Of a stretch of 25,953 bases of DNA, positions 1-6,321 are shown in pieces. The notes under the pieces were generated by a model, which did no database searches, was not told the DNA's origin, and worked only from the letters and a program-made list of their open reading frames with translations. Location of the stretch: positions 1-25,953 of IMG/VR virus record IMGVR_UViG_3300042691_018653. One strand, 5' to 3'. The position numbers were made by a program, and so were the translations under genes. Numbering within the stretch: position 1 is the stretch's first letter; the number at the start of each line of letters is the position of its first letter. Source of the stretch: a virus.

Positions 1-327
1 GTCACGCCCCTCTACGCCGCCCCGCAGCCGCCGCGCGGGTGGCTGACGGAGGAGGAGCGGGAAGCGGTGGCGTTTGCCGCCACCAGTCTCCGTCAGTTGT
101 CCAACCGCCAGTACGTCAACGGCGACCTGGACGCAGCCAGAGAAGCCGGGAGGGAGGAAGACTTCTTGCGAGCCCTCCTCGCCCGCTCGACGCCGCCGAG
201 GGTGAAGCTCACGGAGGTGTTTAATTACTTTGACAGCTACGGTGATCGCGTTGCGGCGTTTGATGCCGCCCATGTACGCAAAGCCCTCGCCGCCGCTGGC
301 GTGAAGGTGAAAGAGGTGGGGAAGTGA
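1..327 (+). CDS. Conserved phage hypothetical protein, 5' truncated
   Basis: The frame is open from the first base of the window, so the start lies upstream; a GTG at 67 is internal and is not a credible start because coding-like sequence continues before it. The visible 108 residues begin VTPLYAAPQPPRGWLTEEER and continue as an alpha-helical, charged protein. The segment PLYAAP..P.GWLTEEERE resembles, from memory, an uncharacterised family seen in many phage accessory regions. No catalytic motif or membrane segment is visible. The stop codon overlaps the start of the next gene (TGATG), implying one transcript with translational coupling. Function unknown; existence as a gene is well supported, identity is not. 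Confidence 0.7.
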   Translation, partial: VTPLYAAPQPPRGWLTEEEREAVAFAATSLRQLSNRQYVNGDLDAAREAGREEDFLRALLARSTPPRVKLTEVFNYFDSYGDRVAAFDAAHVRKALAAAGVKVKEVGK

Positions 328-665
328 TGGGGCGGCCCAAGAAGCCAATGCCGACCAGAGAGTGCCTAGAGGCTATGTGGTTGGATCACACGGTCACGGT
401 CGTCGCGATGGCTAAGAAGTACGGCGTTAGTGACGGGTGTGTGATGCAGTGGGCGAAGCGCTTTGGCCTGGGACCGCGTCAGTGCGGCCAAAGGAGGCCG
501 CGCGGCACAGCTCCACCCATTCAGATTTCGCCCGCGGACAATCACTGCCGCGACCTGGGCGATGGTCCCGATGCTGGCGATCCCACGCCGTCGCAAATTG
601 CGATGCGGGCAGCAAGGATCCGCGCTGACCACCTCGAGGAGAAGCGGCGCGGCCTCATCGCTTGA
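327..665 (+). CDS. Small helix-turn-helix-like DNA-binding protein
   Basis: This 112-residue basic protein starts at the ATG overlapping the previous stop (TGATG); a GTG one codon earlier is the alternative. Residues about 20-50 read as a helix-turn-helix: the AMAKKYGVSDGCVMQWAKRF stretch has the usual A..y.V....V..W spacing, followed by a basic, proline-rich linker (RRPRG) and a charged C-terminal helix. The HTH portion aligns without gaps to the HTH-like part of the protein at 2972-3367, including the trailing PRGT. It is probably a phage regulator or a DNA-binding accessory factor. The target is unknown, and the HTH call rests on pattern only. Confidence 0.7.
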   Translation: MGRPKKPMPTRECLEAMWLDHTVTVVAMAKKYGVSDGCVMQWAKRFGLGPRQCGQRRPRGTAPPIQISPADNHCRDLGDGPDAGDPTPSQIAMRAARIRADHLEEKRRGLIA

Positions 666-668
666 CCG

Positions 669-687
669 TTCCGGCAGGATGCCGGAA
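669..687 (+). promoter_or_regulatory. Start-codon hairpin with GGA loop
   Basis: TTCCGGCA (669-676) and TGCCGGAA (680-687) form a perfect 8-bp stem closed by a GGA triloop. The last paired base is the A of the ATG of the following gene. The only Shine-Dalgarno-like bases before that gene (AGGA, 676-679) lie in and beside the loop. This suggests structure-controlled initiation. A transcriptional terminator is unlikely because no T tract follows. Confidence 0.5.
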
Positions 688-1100
688 TGATCACCGAAGT
701 ACTGCAGCTCAACGAGCTCGACTCCGACCTAGCGGAGCACTGTGCGCGGTATCTGTGCCGGTCAGGCTCCGAGATGCAGCGAGAGTTTCGCCGCCATCGC
801 AGCCGCACGCCTGTCGCTGTGACCTACGACGGGGACGATGCCTTACCTGTGGCCTGGGTAGCCAGCCACGTGTGGAATGGCATGCAGACTGTGGAGTGCT
901 ACACCGACGGCTCATACCGTCGCCATGGTCTGGCCAGGATCGGCACCCTGATGCTGAAAGCGACTGGCCGGCTTGACATACGTCAACCGGTGGCGGTGTT
1001 CGCCCCCGAATGCGTCGAGCTCGCCTATTCAGTCGGCTGGGACGACGTGCGTTTTTTCGAACGCAACGCGTTTGGCGAGTGGACCGAGGTGCGCGCGTGA
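687..1100 (+). CDS. GNAT-like acetyltransferase-fold protein
   Basis: A 137-residue protein beginning at the first ATG after the upstream stop. The middle (about residues 50-95) has the shape of GNAT motif A: beta strands with VAWVASHVW and VECYTDGSY, then the RRHGLARIGTLMLKA turn-helix that in GNATs binds acetyl-CoA (consensus R/Q-x-x-G-x-G/A). The second glycine of the pyrophosphate loop is an alanine (RHGLA), which is tolerated in the family. The tail resembles the C-terminal GNAT strand (VELAYSVGWDDVRFFER). The substrate is unknown. Its stop overlaps the next gene (GTGA). The call is by eye from secondary-structure pattern; a degenerate, non-catalytic GNAT fold is possible. Confidence 0.6.
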   Translation: MITEVLQLNELDSDLAEHCARYLCRSGSEMQREFRRHRSRTPVAVTYDGDDALPVAWVASHVWNGMQTVECYTDGSYRRHGLARIGTLMLKATGRLDIRQPVAVFAPECVELAYSVGWDDVRFFERNAFGEWTEVRA

Positions 1101-1489
1101 TCAGGTTCCAGGTGCCTGGGGATCCGACGCCGCAGCCGCGGCCACGAGTGTCTACGCGCGGTGGATTTGCCAGGGCCTACGTACCCGCCAGGCACCCCGT
1201 GCACGCATACCGGCAAGCGGTTGCGATTGCTGCCAGGGTGGCTGGAATGACCGCTTTGGCCGATCCCATTCGTGTGACGGTGTCATGCGTCTTCCGACGG
1301 CCTAAATCGCACATGACTTCCAAAGGTGTCAAAGCGTCCGCCCCTAGATGCCCTAGGCCGGACTGTGACAACCTCGCCAAGGCCGTGCTTGATGCACTCG
1401 CGGAGTTCTTCGACGACTCTCTTGTGACCACGCTTGTGGTGCACAAGGCATACGGCGACCTGGCCTACACGGAGGTAGTCATCGAATGA
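1097..1489 (+). CDS. rusA: RusA-family Holliday junction resolvase
   Basis: RusA cleaves four-way DNA junctions as a homodimer, resolving recombination or replication intermediates before packaging. The 130-residue product has the usual length. It carries the family signature PRPDCDNLAKAVLDAL near residues 86-101 (Asp89 and Asp91 of the DxDN pair, Lys95), followed by the DDSLV motif near 106-110 that supplies the third acidic residue. The GTG at 1097 is chosen because it gives a GTGA overlap with the upstream gene and the normal RusA N-terminus (IRFQVPGDPTPQPRPR). The open frame extends further upstream, but that part lies inside the GNAT-like gene. Confidence 0.93.
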   Translation: MIRFQVPGDPTPQPRPRVSTRGGFARAYVPARHPVHAYRQAVAIAARVAGMTALADPIRVTVSCVFRRPKSHMTSKGVKASAPRCPRPDCDNLAKAVLDALAEFFDDSLVTTLVVHKAYGDLAYTEVVIE

Positions 1490-2088
1490 AAGTCGCAATG
1501 GTCACGAGCGTCTCTGCTGACACGCCGTGGCAGTCGCTCACGACGCCCAACCACGCAGAGTGGTGCCACAGGCACGGTGCCACCTACATCGCTCGGCACT
1601 TGCCTTACGACCAGGCGGTGGCGGACTTCCTGTTCGTGCACGACCTGCTGCTCGACCATTTTGATCTGGTCTGGTGCCTGGACTCTGATGCGGTCGTTAC
1701 GAACATGCAGACGCGTCTCGACGACATCTCATTCCGGCCGGGCATGAACGTTTGTGAGGAAGGCCTTCACCCGTCATGCCCAATCAACTGCGGCAGCGTG
1801 GTCTGGACCAGCGGCAAGGAAAGCCAGACCGTGCTCCTCGCGCTTTCCGCAAAGGAGTCTGAATGGAGGCGGCTAACCTGGATCTGGCAGCAGTGGGTGG
1901 CTGAACGCCTAGCGAGATGGCCCCTCGAGGGCAGGGTGACTGTCCATCAGGCCAGAACGTTCAACTCGTGCCACCACGGCGACAGGTGCCTGTGGAGGCC
2001 TGGTGACTTCGTCTACCACCCATGCGGGATGCCGCACAGCATTCGCATGCAGTTCATCCGCGAGCAGATGGAGGCTGTTGTCCGATGA
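1486..2088 (+). CDS. Predicted GT-A glycosyltransferase
   Basis: A 200-residue protein starting at an ATGA overlap. The N-terminus (MKVAMVTSVSADTPW) and the core LVWCLDSDAVVTNM give a Rossmann-like GT-A layout. The DSD at residues 66-68 is the metal- and nucleotide-sugar-binding DxD motif. The layout resembles GT34-like (GMA12/MNN10) galactosyl/mannosyltransferases: NH2-strand, DxD, a CGSVVW acceptor-side strand and a late H-rich region. There is no signal peptide or membrane segment, so it should act in the cytoplasm. The next gene is a second, different glycosyltransferase joined by an ATGA overlap, so the two are probably translated together and may act on one glycan. Donor and acceptor cannot be told. 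Confidence 0.8.
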   Translation: MKVAMVTSVSADTPWQSLTTPNHAEWCHRHGATYIARHLPYDQAVADFLFVHDLLLDHFDLVWCLDSDAVVTNMQTRLDDISFRPGMNVCEEGLHPSCPINCGSVVWTSGKESQTVLLALSAKESEWRRLTWIWQQWVAERLARWPLEGRVTVHQARTFNSCHHGDRCLWRPGDFVYHPCGMPHSIRMQFIREQMEAVVR

Positions 2089-2972
2089 CTGTGTCAGTCA
2101 CCATCGACCTGACGGAGCACACGCCAGATTCCGTGCTGCCCGTCGATCCAGAGTTCGCGGACGATTATGCAGATGCGGTGCGTCGTGGGGAAATCCATGC
2201 CCGACAGCGGGATGTCGTATTCGTCGGCATGGCACGGCAGATAGGCGATATCCTGCCGCTGACAATCGAGCGCATCGAGCGCCTCGGGGAACAGTTCCGC
2301 AGCTGGTCAGCGGTGGTTGTCGAGAACGATTCAACCGATGACACCAAGGATGTGCTGCACGCGTGGCAGTCGCGTCGCCCTGGCCGTGTGGTCGCTGATT
2401 GCCGGGACTTGGGCCGGGAGCACCTGCATCTATTTGAGCGTGCGCGCGTGGAGCGCTACGCCGAGTACAGGAATCGATATAGAGACATCGCCGCCAGCCG
2501 ATTCCGAGACGCCGACACGGTCATCGCCCTCGACCTCGACGCATGGGGCGGCTGGAGTGACGCCGGCGTGCTGCACTCGGTTGCGATGCTCGCAGAAATG
2601 CCGTTGGCTGGCGCCATGGCCAGCACATCGCTCTACCGGGCAAAGACGGACGGCGGCGTACTGTGCTGGGGCCACTACGATTTGTGGGCGCTTCGGCTCT
2701 ACGGGATCCGGCCACGTTTCGATCCCTGGCAGCCACTTTGGCTTCCTCCGCCAGGTGCCGCTCCGATCCGGGTAGTGTCCGCGTTTGGTGGCCTGACCAC
2801 GTACAAGGCCGACGCGTTCTTCAATGCGACATACGCGAGCCACGATGGGGACATCGAGCACGTCGGCTTTCACCGATCCATGGCCGAAGAAGGCTGGCAT
2901 GTCTACCTGAATCCAGCATCGCGGACGCTCATGCACTGGCTGCACGGAATCCCAATTCCAGGCAAAGAGTGA
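2085..2972 (+). CDS. Predicted glycosyltransferase (GT2/GT69-like)
   Basis: This 295-residue protein starts at the ATG overlapping the previous stop; an upstream ATG at 2022 would bury 21 extra residues inside the previous gene. Two features indicate a GT-A fold. The VVVENDSTDDT segment (about 77-87) is the nucleotide-sugar loop seen in GT2 and CAP59-like mannosyltransferases. The DTVIALDLDAWGGW segment has the DxD at Asp150/Asp152. A later HDGDIEHVGFH segment could supply the catalytic base. There are no membrane segments. It pairs with the glycosyltransferase immediately upstream. The specific family is uncertain; glycosyltransferase as a class is well supported. Confidence 0.82.
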   Translation: MTVSVTIDLTEHTPDSVLPVDPEFADDYADAVRRGEIHARQRDVVFVGMARQIGDILPLTIERIERLGEQFRSWSAVVVENDSTDDTKDVLHAWQSRRPGRVVADCRDLGREHLHLFERARVERYAEYRNRYRDIAASRFRDADTVIALDLDAWGGWSDAGVLHSVAMLAEMPLAGAMASTSLYRAKTDGGVLCWGHYDLWALRLYGIRPRFDPWQPLWLPPPGAAPIRVVSAFGGLTTYKADAFFNATYASHDGDIEHVGFHRSMAEEGWHVYLNPASRTLMHWLHGIPIPGKE

Positions 2973-3367
2973 TGGCTGGCAACACGGCGACGATCTGCGT
3001 GCAGGCGTTTCGCGCCGAATGGGAGGCGGGTGTGCCGATGGCCGCCCTGTGCCAGCGGTGGACCATCACCAAGGACCAGCTGGTACGCCTCAAGCAGGTC
3101 TGGGATCTGCCGCTCAGGTACGACCGAGCGCGAAAGCGTGGGCCGCGTGGCACGGTCCCCGAGGAGGAACTGCGAGCGTCGGAAGCTTCGCTTGACCTTG
3201 CTCCTCTCGTGGCTGCGGCAGCCGAGATTGAGCGCAGGGCGTGGACGCTCGAGGTCGAGCACTCAAGGCGTGGCTCCCAATCTGGCGGCACGCTACCCAG
3301 GCTGCCAAAGATCGTGTCGATGGCGGCCATTAACGCCGCGATGCGGCAAACTGGCGGTGACGACTGA
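2972..3367 (+). CDS. Small HTH-like DNA-binding protein, paralogue-like
   Basis: A 131-residue protein whose ATG overlaps the previous stop by one base. Residues about 23-50 (ALCQRWTITKDQLVRLKQVW) align gap-free with the HTH-like part of the 327-665 product, with conserved hydrophobic positions and the shared basic PRGT tail. The remainder is charged and helical (EIERRAWTLEVEHSRRG), ending in LPRLPKIVSMAAINAAM. A DNA-binding role is inferred from that pattern. It closes the run of overlapping genes that began at the window edge; a 61-base gap follows. Regulator and DNA-processing accessory factor are both possible. Confidence 0.7.
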   Translation: MAGNTATICVQAFRAEWEAGVPMAALCQRWTITKDQLVRLKQVWDLPLRYDRARKRGPRGTVPEEELRASEASLDLAPLVAAAAEIERRAWTLEVEHSRRGSQSGGTLPRLPKIVSMAAINAAMRQTGGDD

Positions 3368-3406
3368 CGGCCCGTGTTCAAGGAGCACGATATCTCGGGG
3401 GAAACT

Positions 3407-3424
3407 GGGTCTCACAGGAGACCC
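3407..3424 (+). promoter_or_regulatory. Hairpin holding the Shine-Dalgarno sequence
   Basis: GGGTCTC (3407-3413) and GAGACCC (3418-3424) make a perfect 7-bp stem around an ACAG loop. The AGGAG ribosome-binding sequence of the next gene (3416-3420, 8 bases before its ATG) is split between the loop and the 3' arm, so the folded form would hinder initiation. Confidence 0.5.
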
Positions 3425-3428
3425 CGTC

Positions 3429-3716
3429 ATGACTACCGATGCAGAGCTCGACCAATACGGTGCAGGGCTGTCGATCTGGGAGCAGATCCGGCTTTTCCAG
3501 GAGTGGGCGCCGCTTGTCGGCTTTGCCCAACGCTTCACCAGCGAGCCCGATGCGTACAGGCGATCCGTAATCGTCGCCGAGGCCCTGGAATGGGTGGCGA
3601 GCAAGACCAAGAGCCAGCTCGATAACGAGCTCGTCACTCGCGTCGTGGCCATCGCCAAGACCCGCGAGGGTGAAGAGTTCATCCGCTGGGCGCTCAGCAA
3701 AGCGGGGGCTGCATGA
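3429..3716 (+). CDS. Small hypothetical protein opening the envelope cassette
   Basis: A 95-residue, mainly helical soluble protein. The ATG at 3429 is preceded by a good AGGAG at 8 bases; the open frame extends upstream but there it overlaps the HTH gene. No recognised domain, signal peptide or membrane helix is visible; hydrophobic positions in LSIWEQIRLFQEWAPLVGF suggest an amphipathic helix. It overlaps the following membrane-protein gene by ATGA, and so belongs to the run of genes from 3429 to 6613. I do not recognise it. Confidence 0.72.
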   Translation: MTTDAELDQYGAGLSIWEQIRLFQEWAPLVGFAQRFTSEPDAYRRSVIVAEALEWVASKTKSQLDNELVTRVVAIAKTREGEEFIRWALSKAGAA

Positions 3717-4327
3717 GTGCCGACGATGCGATTCGTGGCTGTGCGGCACTGGCGGCGCTGGTTCTCGCGTGCGCGCCTGCCGCGCCCATCGTGGTGGCCT
3801 GGGCAAGAGAGCACGCGCCGAAAGCGCGCGAAGCACTCAAGGGCTGGCCACAGTTCGCCCTCGCTGGCGTCCTGGCTTACGTGGCCATCTTTGGTGTGCC
3901 GCAGCTGCCGGCATTGACCCCCACGCCAGTCATCCCAGTTGTCGTTGTCCAGACTCCGAGCCCAGCCATGCAGGCAGCAGTGTCCGACGTTCATAAGGCG
4001 CTTCTCGGGGCTAACCCCGTGGACCGTGCGGTGTGGGCCCAACTCTGGTCAAACGCTGGCAAGGTCGTTGGCGGAGACGCCACCGACACCGAGGTCGTCT
4101 TCACAGACACGCGAGCACTGCGAGCATTCAACATCATCGCCCTTCGGATCGGCTGGCGTCGGCTCGGAGAAAACGCCCACGGGAAGTACCCAGGGCTGGG
4201 TGAGGCCACTGAGAGAGCCTTCGCCGGTGTGCTCGGGACCGACGTGCAGCCAGTCACCACAGACATTCGCAGCCGATACATCGAGCTCTGCAACGCTCTC
4301 GCGTGGTGTGGCGCAGGAAAGGGCTGA
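3713..4327 (+). CDS. Membrane-anchored hypothetical protein, two TM segments
   Basis: A 204-residue protein with two probable transmembrane helices: about residues 8-29 (Ala/Val/Leu-rich) and about 46-66 (FALAGVLAYVAIFGVPQLPA), separated by a short basic loop. A proline-rich stretch (LTPTPVIPVVVVQTPSPAM) then leads to a soluble alpha-helical C-terminal domain. Such a two-helix anchor plus soluble domain just before a peptidase gene could be a holin-like or spanin-like component, but it has no diagnostic motif. The N-terminal helices favour placement in the inner membrane. Function inferred from position only. Confidence 0.7.
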   Translation: MSADDAIRGCAALAALVLACAPAAPIVVAWAREHAPKAREALKGWPQFALAGVLAYVAIFGVPQLPALTPTPVIPVVVVQTPSPAMQAAVSDVHKALLGANPVDRAVWAQLWSNAGKVVGGDATDTEVVFTDTRALRAFNIIALRIGWRRLGENAHGKYPGLGEATERAFAGVLGTDVQPVTTDIRSRYIELCNALAWCGAGKG

Positions 4328-5232
4328 TGAGCGATCACCTGTTTGGTTACCAACCGAACCCGACCGGCACGGCGGCCTTCGTGGCTTCGCTGGGAGCGAG
4401 GTCGTTGGCGCAGGCCGGGCCGGACCTAGCCTTGGACGATCAGAGGGATGTGTTTCTGGGTCATGCCCTGCTCAAGTGCAGCCCGCGGTGGAAAAGACTC
4501 AACCAGCCAATCGGATCATGCGTCGGGTACGCGTGGGCAATGGCCGTTGACGTGCTTGCTGCGTGTGATGTGGTCCTGCGCGCAGAACCGGAGGCTTACG
4601 GTGGCGAGGTATTTCCGGCGAGCGTGTACGGTTTCTCGCGCGTGGAGGTTCGTGGCGGGCCGAACTACGGCGGCGACGGGTCTTATGGTGGGGCCGCCGG
4701 TAAAGCCGTGACGAAGTACGGCACACTGCACTTCGGCCAGGACTACGGCGGCACCGTCTATAACGCGACATCTGCTGAAATCGAGCGGGAGTGGGGACGC
4801 ACCGGCGTGCCTGACAAGCTCGAGCCCTATGCCGCCGAGCACAAGGTCGCCCAGGTCACACTCTGCACGGACTTCGTGCAGGCCGCCACAGCGATCCAGA
4901 ACGCCTACCCGGTGGCAGTCTGCTCGATGCGCGGCTTCGACATGACGCTACGGGACGGCGTGCTGACTCCCAGTGGACGCTGGGCACACGCGATGCTTTT
5001 CTGCGGCCTGAGGTGGAAGCCAAAGCCGCAGCTCTATCTGGCCAACAGCTGGGGCGACTGCTATCGGGGCACGTACGACGAGACACTGCCGCCCGTGTTC
5101 CGGCGGTCTGGGGGGTGGGTCGATGCCGACGTGTGCACATCCATGCTCAAAGGCGAAGACTCGTTTGCTCTGGCGGGATTCCAGGGCTTCAAGCCTCGCT
5201 CTCTCCCGGACTGGACTGGGGGTGTGCTGTGA
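4327..5232 (+). CDS. Papain-fold (C1A-like) cysteine peptidase
   Basis: A 301-residue protein with the full papain catalytic layout in the right order. Gln60 (oxyanion hole) and Cys65 lie in NQPIGSCVGYAWAM, His221 in GRWAHAMLFCG, and Asn240 in LYLANSWGDCYRG, which is the classic NSWG motif. The ATG overlaps the upstream stop (TGATG), giving a start at MSDHLFGYQPN. No clear signal peptide or long pro-domain precedes the catalytic Cys, so export would need help (holin) or the protein acts inside the cell or on the virion. It sits between small membrane proteins, so a cell-wall-lytic endolysin-like role is one hypothesis. Processing of host or virion proteins is another. The peptidase fold is strongly supported; the substrate is not. 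Confidence 0.88.
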   Translation: MSDHLFGYQPNPTGTAAFVASLGARSLAQAGPDLALDDQRDVFLGHALLKCSPRWKRLNQPIGSCVGYAWAMAVDVLAACDVVLRAEPEAYGGEVFPASVYGFSRVEVRGGPNYGGDGSYGGAAGKAVTKYGTLHFGQDYGGTVYNATSAEIEREWGRTGVPDKLEPYAAEHKVAQVTLCTDFVQAATAIQNAYPVAVCSMRGFDMTLRDGVLTPSGRWAHAMLFCGLRWKPKPQLYLANSWGDCYRGTYDETLPPVFRRSGGWVDADVCTSMLKGEDSFALAGFQGFKPRSLPDWTGGVL

Positions 5233-5483
5233 AGGCGACCACTGCTTTCGGCGCGTTCGTCCTGGCGGTGGTTTTCGCGGCCGGAGATCGCCAGCCATCG
5301 CTTGACGCTGAGCTCGCCTGCGAAGCGGCGAGAGAGATCGTGCGGCTGCAGTCATCCCCTGCCCCAGCACCACCAAAGCCCAACCCTGGCAAGTGCGTCC
5401 GCTGCAACGGCACTGGCAAGGTGAAAAGCGGGGACGGGATCGCCGTGATCCCCTGCCCCGACTGCGACGGAGGCAAGAAATGA
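5229..5483 (+). CDS. Exported small protein with DnaJ-type zinc knuckle
   Basis: An 84-residue protein starting at GTG within a GTGA overlap. The first about 18 residues (MKATTAFGAFVLAVVFAAG) form a signal peptide or N-terminal anchor. A Pro/Ala-rich linker leads to CVRCNGTGK, then CPDCDGGKK: one pair of DnaJ-like CxxCxGxG/CxxCxGG knuckles expected to bind a single zinc ion. There is no J domain or substrate-binding domain, so this is not a DnaJ. It is probably periplasmic or membrane-tethered. The tight coupling to the desaturase gene downstream and the peptidase upstream suggests a shared role; the specific function is unknown. Confidence 0.8.
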   Translation: MKATTAFGAFVLAVVFAAGDRQPSLDAELACEAAREIVRLQSSPAPAPPKPNPGKCVRCNGTGKVKSGDGIAVIPCPDCDGGKK

Positions 5484-6007
5484 GCCACGTCCTGTACTTC
5501 GCCTCTGCATGGATCGCCGCAGAGCTGCTGTCGGGCGCTGTCCACTGGTGGGAGGACAGGTACGGCAACCCTGATTGGCCTGTGCTTGGAAAGTACGTTG
5601 TCCGACCAAACATCGAGCATCATTCTAATCAGACTGCGTTCACCAAGGGCAGCTACCTAGAACGCAACTGGACGGTCATCGCCCCGTCGCTCACGGCCGC
5701 CGCGTTCGCTGCGGCCTTCGGCCAGTGGTGGCTGATGCTCGTCGCGCTGATCGTCAGCCAGGGCAACGAGGTCCACTGCTGGAGTCACCAGCGGTGCAGT
5801 CGGCCCATCCGAGGCCTGCAACTTCTCGGCGTTCTCCAAAGCCCTGAGCAGCACGCAAAACACCACGCTCAGCCATTCGACCGCAACTACTGCGTCATGA
5901 CAGACGCCATCAATCCAGTGCTGCAAGCAGTTCGGTTTTGGCAGGCGCTGGAGTGGTGCGTGGCGTTGTTTGGTGTTCTCCCTCGAGCCGAACGGAGAAT
6001 CGCATGA
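5480..6007 (+). CDS. Kua/CarF/FAD4-family lipid desaturase-like membrane protein
   Basis: A 175-residue integral membrane protein; the ATG at 5480 overlaps the previous stop, and the upstream extension of the frame lies within the zinc-knuckle gene. It matches the lipid desaturase family that includes plasmanylethanolamine desaturase (TMEM189/PEDS1, CarF) and plant FAD4. All eight conserved histidines are present in family spacing: His22 (SGAVHWWEDRYG), His47-His48 (PNIEHHSNQTAF), His99 and His103 (EVHCWSH), and His125, His128-His129 (SPEQHAKHHAQPFDRNYCV). The FWQALEW end also fits. Hydrophobic helices lie around 5-21 and 66-95. The histidines would hold a di-iron centre for dehydrogenation of an acyl or alkyl chain. 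Its presence in a phage cassette of envelope-facing genes is unusual; the substrate is inferred from family only. Confidence 0.88.
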   Translation: MSHVLYFASAWIAAELLSGAVHWWEDRYGNPDWPVLGKYVVRPNIEHHSNQTAFTKGSYLERNWTVIAPSLTAAAFAAAFGQWWLMLVALIVSQGNEVHCWSHQRCSRPIRGLQLLGVLQSPEQHAKHHAQPFDRNYCVMTDAINPVLQAVRFWQALEWCVALFGVLPRAERRIA

Positions 6008-6321
6008 GCCGAGCCGACCTCGAGGCATACGTCTGGCAACGGCTGTCAGCACGACGCTGGGCTGTCGGCCGTGCTGCCGTGGACCGCGTCACGCGTAGGG
6101 TGCTGCGGCGTTGGGAGCGTGAACCAAACCTAAAGGTGATTGCCAGCAGCGTCGAGGAGCAGACGAGGCAGGACGCACAGCTCGGCGTCATCGCGTCATG
6201 GTTGCTGGCGGCGCTGATCAGCGAGATCGTCCGTGCCGTGTGGGAGTGGTGGAGAAAGAGCTACGCCAATCACTGCCTGATCTTCGGCTATCAGCGGGAG
6301 TTGCCAGATGACGACGAATGA
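6004..6321 (+). CDS. Small single-TM hypothetical protein
   Basis: A 105-residue protein starting at an ATGA overlap with the desaturase gene. The N-terminal half is strongly basic (WQRLSARRWAVGRAAVDRVT, RRVLRRWE). One transmembrane helix lies near residues 65-82 (VIASWLLAALISEIVRAVW), followed by a short Trp/aromatic-rich tail that ends DDDE. The basic N-terminus suggests it stays cytoplasmic. Size, single helix and position fit a holin-like or lysis-accessory protein, but no family motif is visible. Its 3' end overlaps the next gene by 14 bases. Confidence 0.68.
   Translation: MSRADLEAYVWQRLSARRWAVGRAAVDRVTRRVLRRWEREPNLKVIASSVEEQTRQDAQLGVIASWLLAALISEIVRAVWEWWRKSYANHCLIFGYQRELPDDDE

Noticed and set aside
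67-327. Complete short gene starting at GTG 67
   Set aside because: The frame is open to the window edge and coding-like sequence (PPRGWLTEEERE) precedes the GTG, so the gene is truncated, not short.
5480-6007. Kua-type protein as a ubiquitin-conjugating fusion
   Set aside because: Some eukaryotic Kua proteins are fused to a ubiquitin-conjugating domain, but this protein ends right after the desaturase domain.
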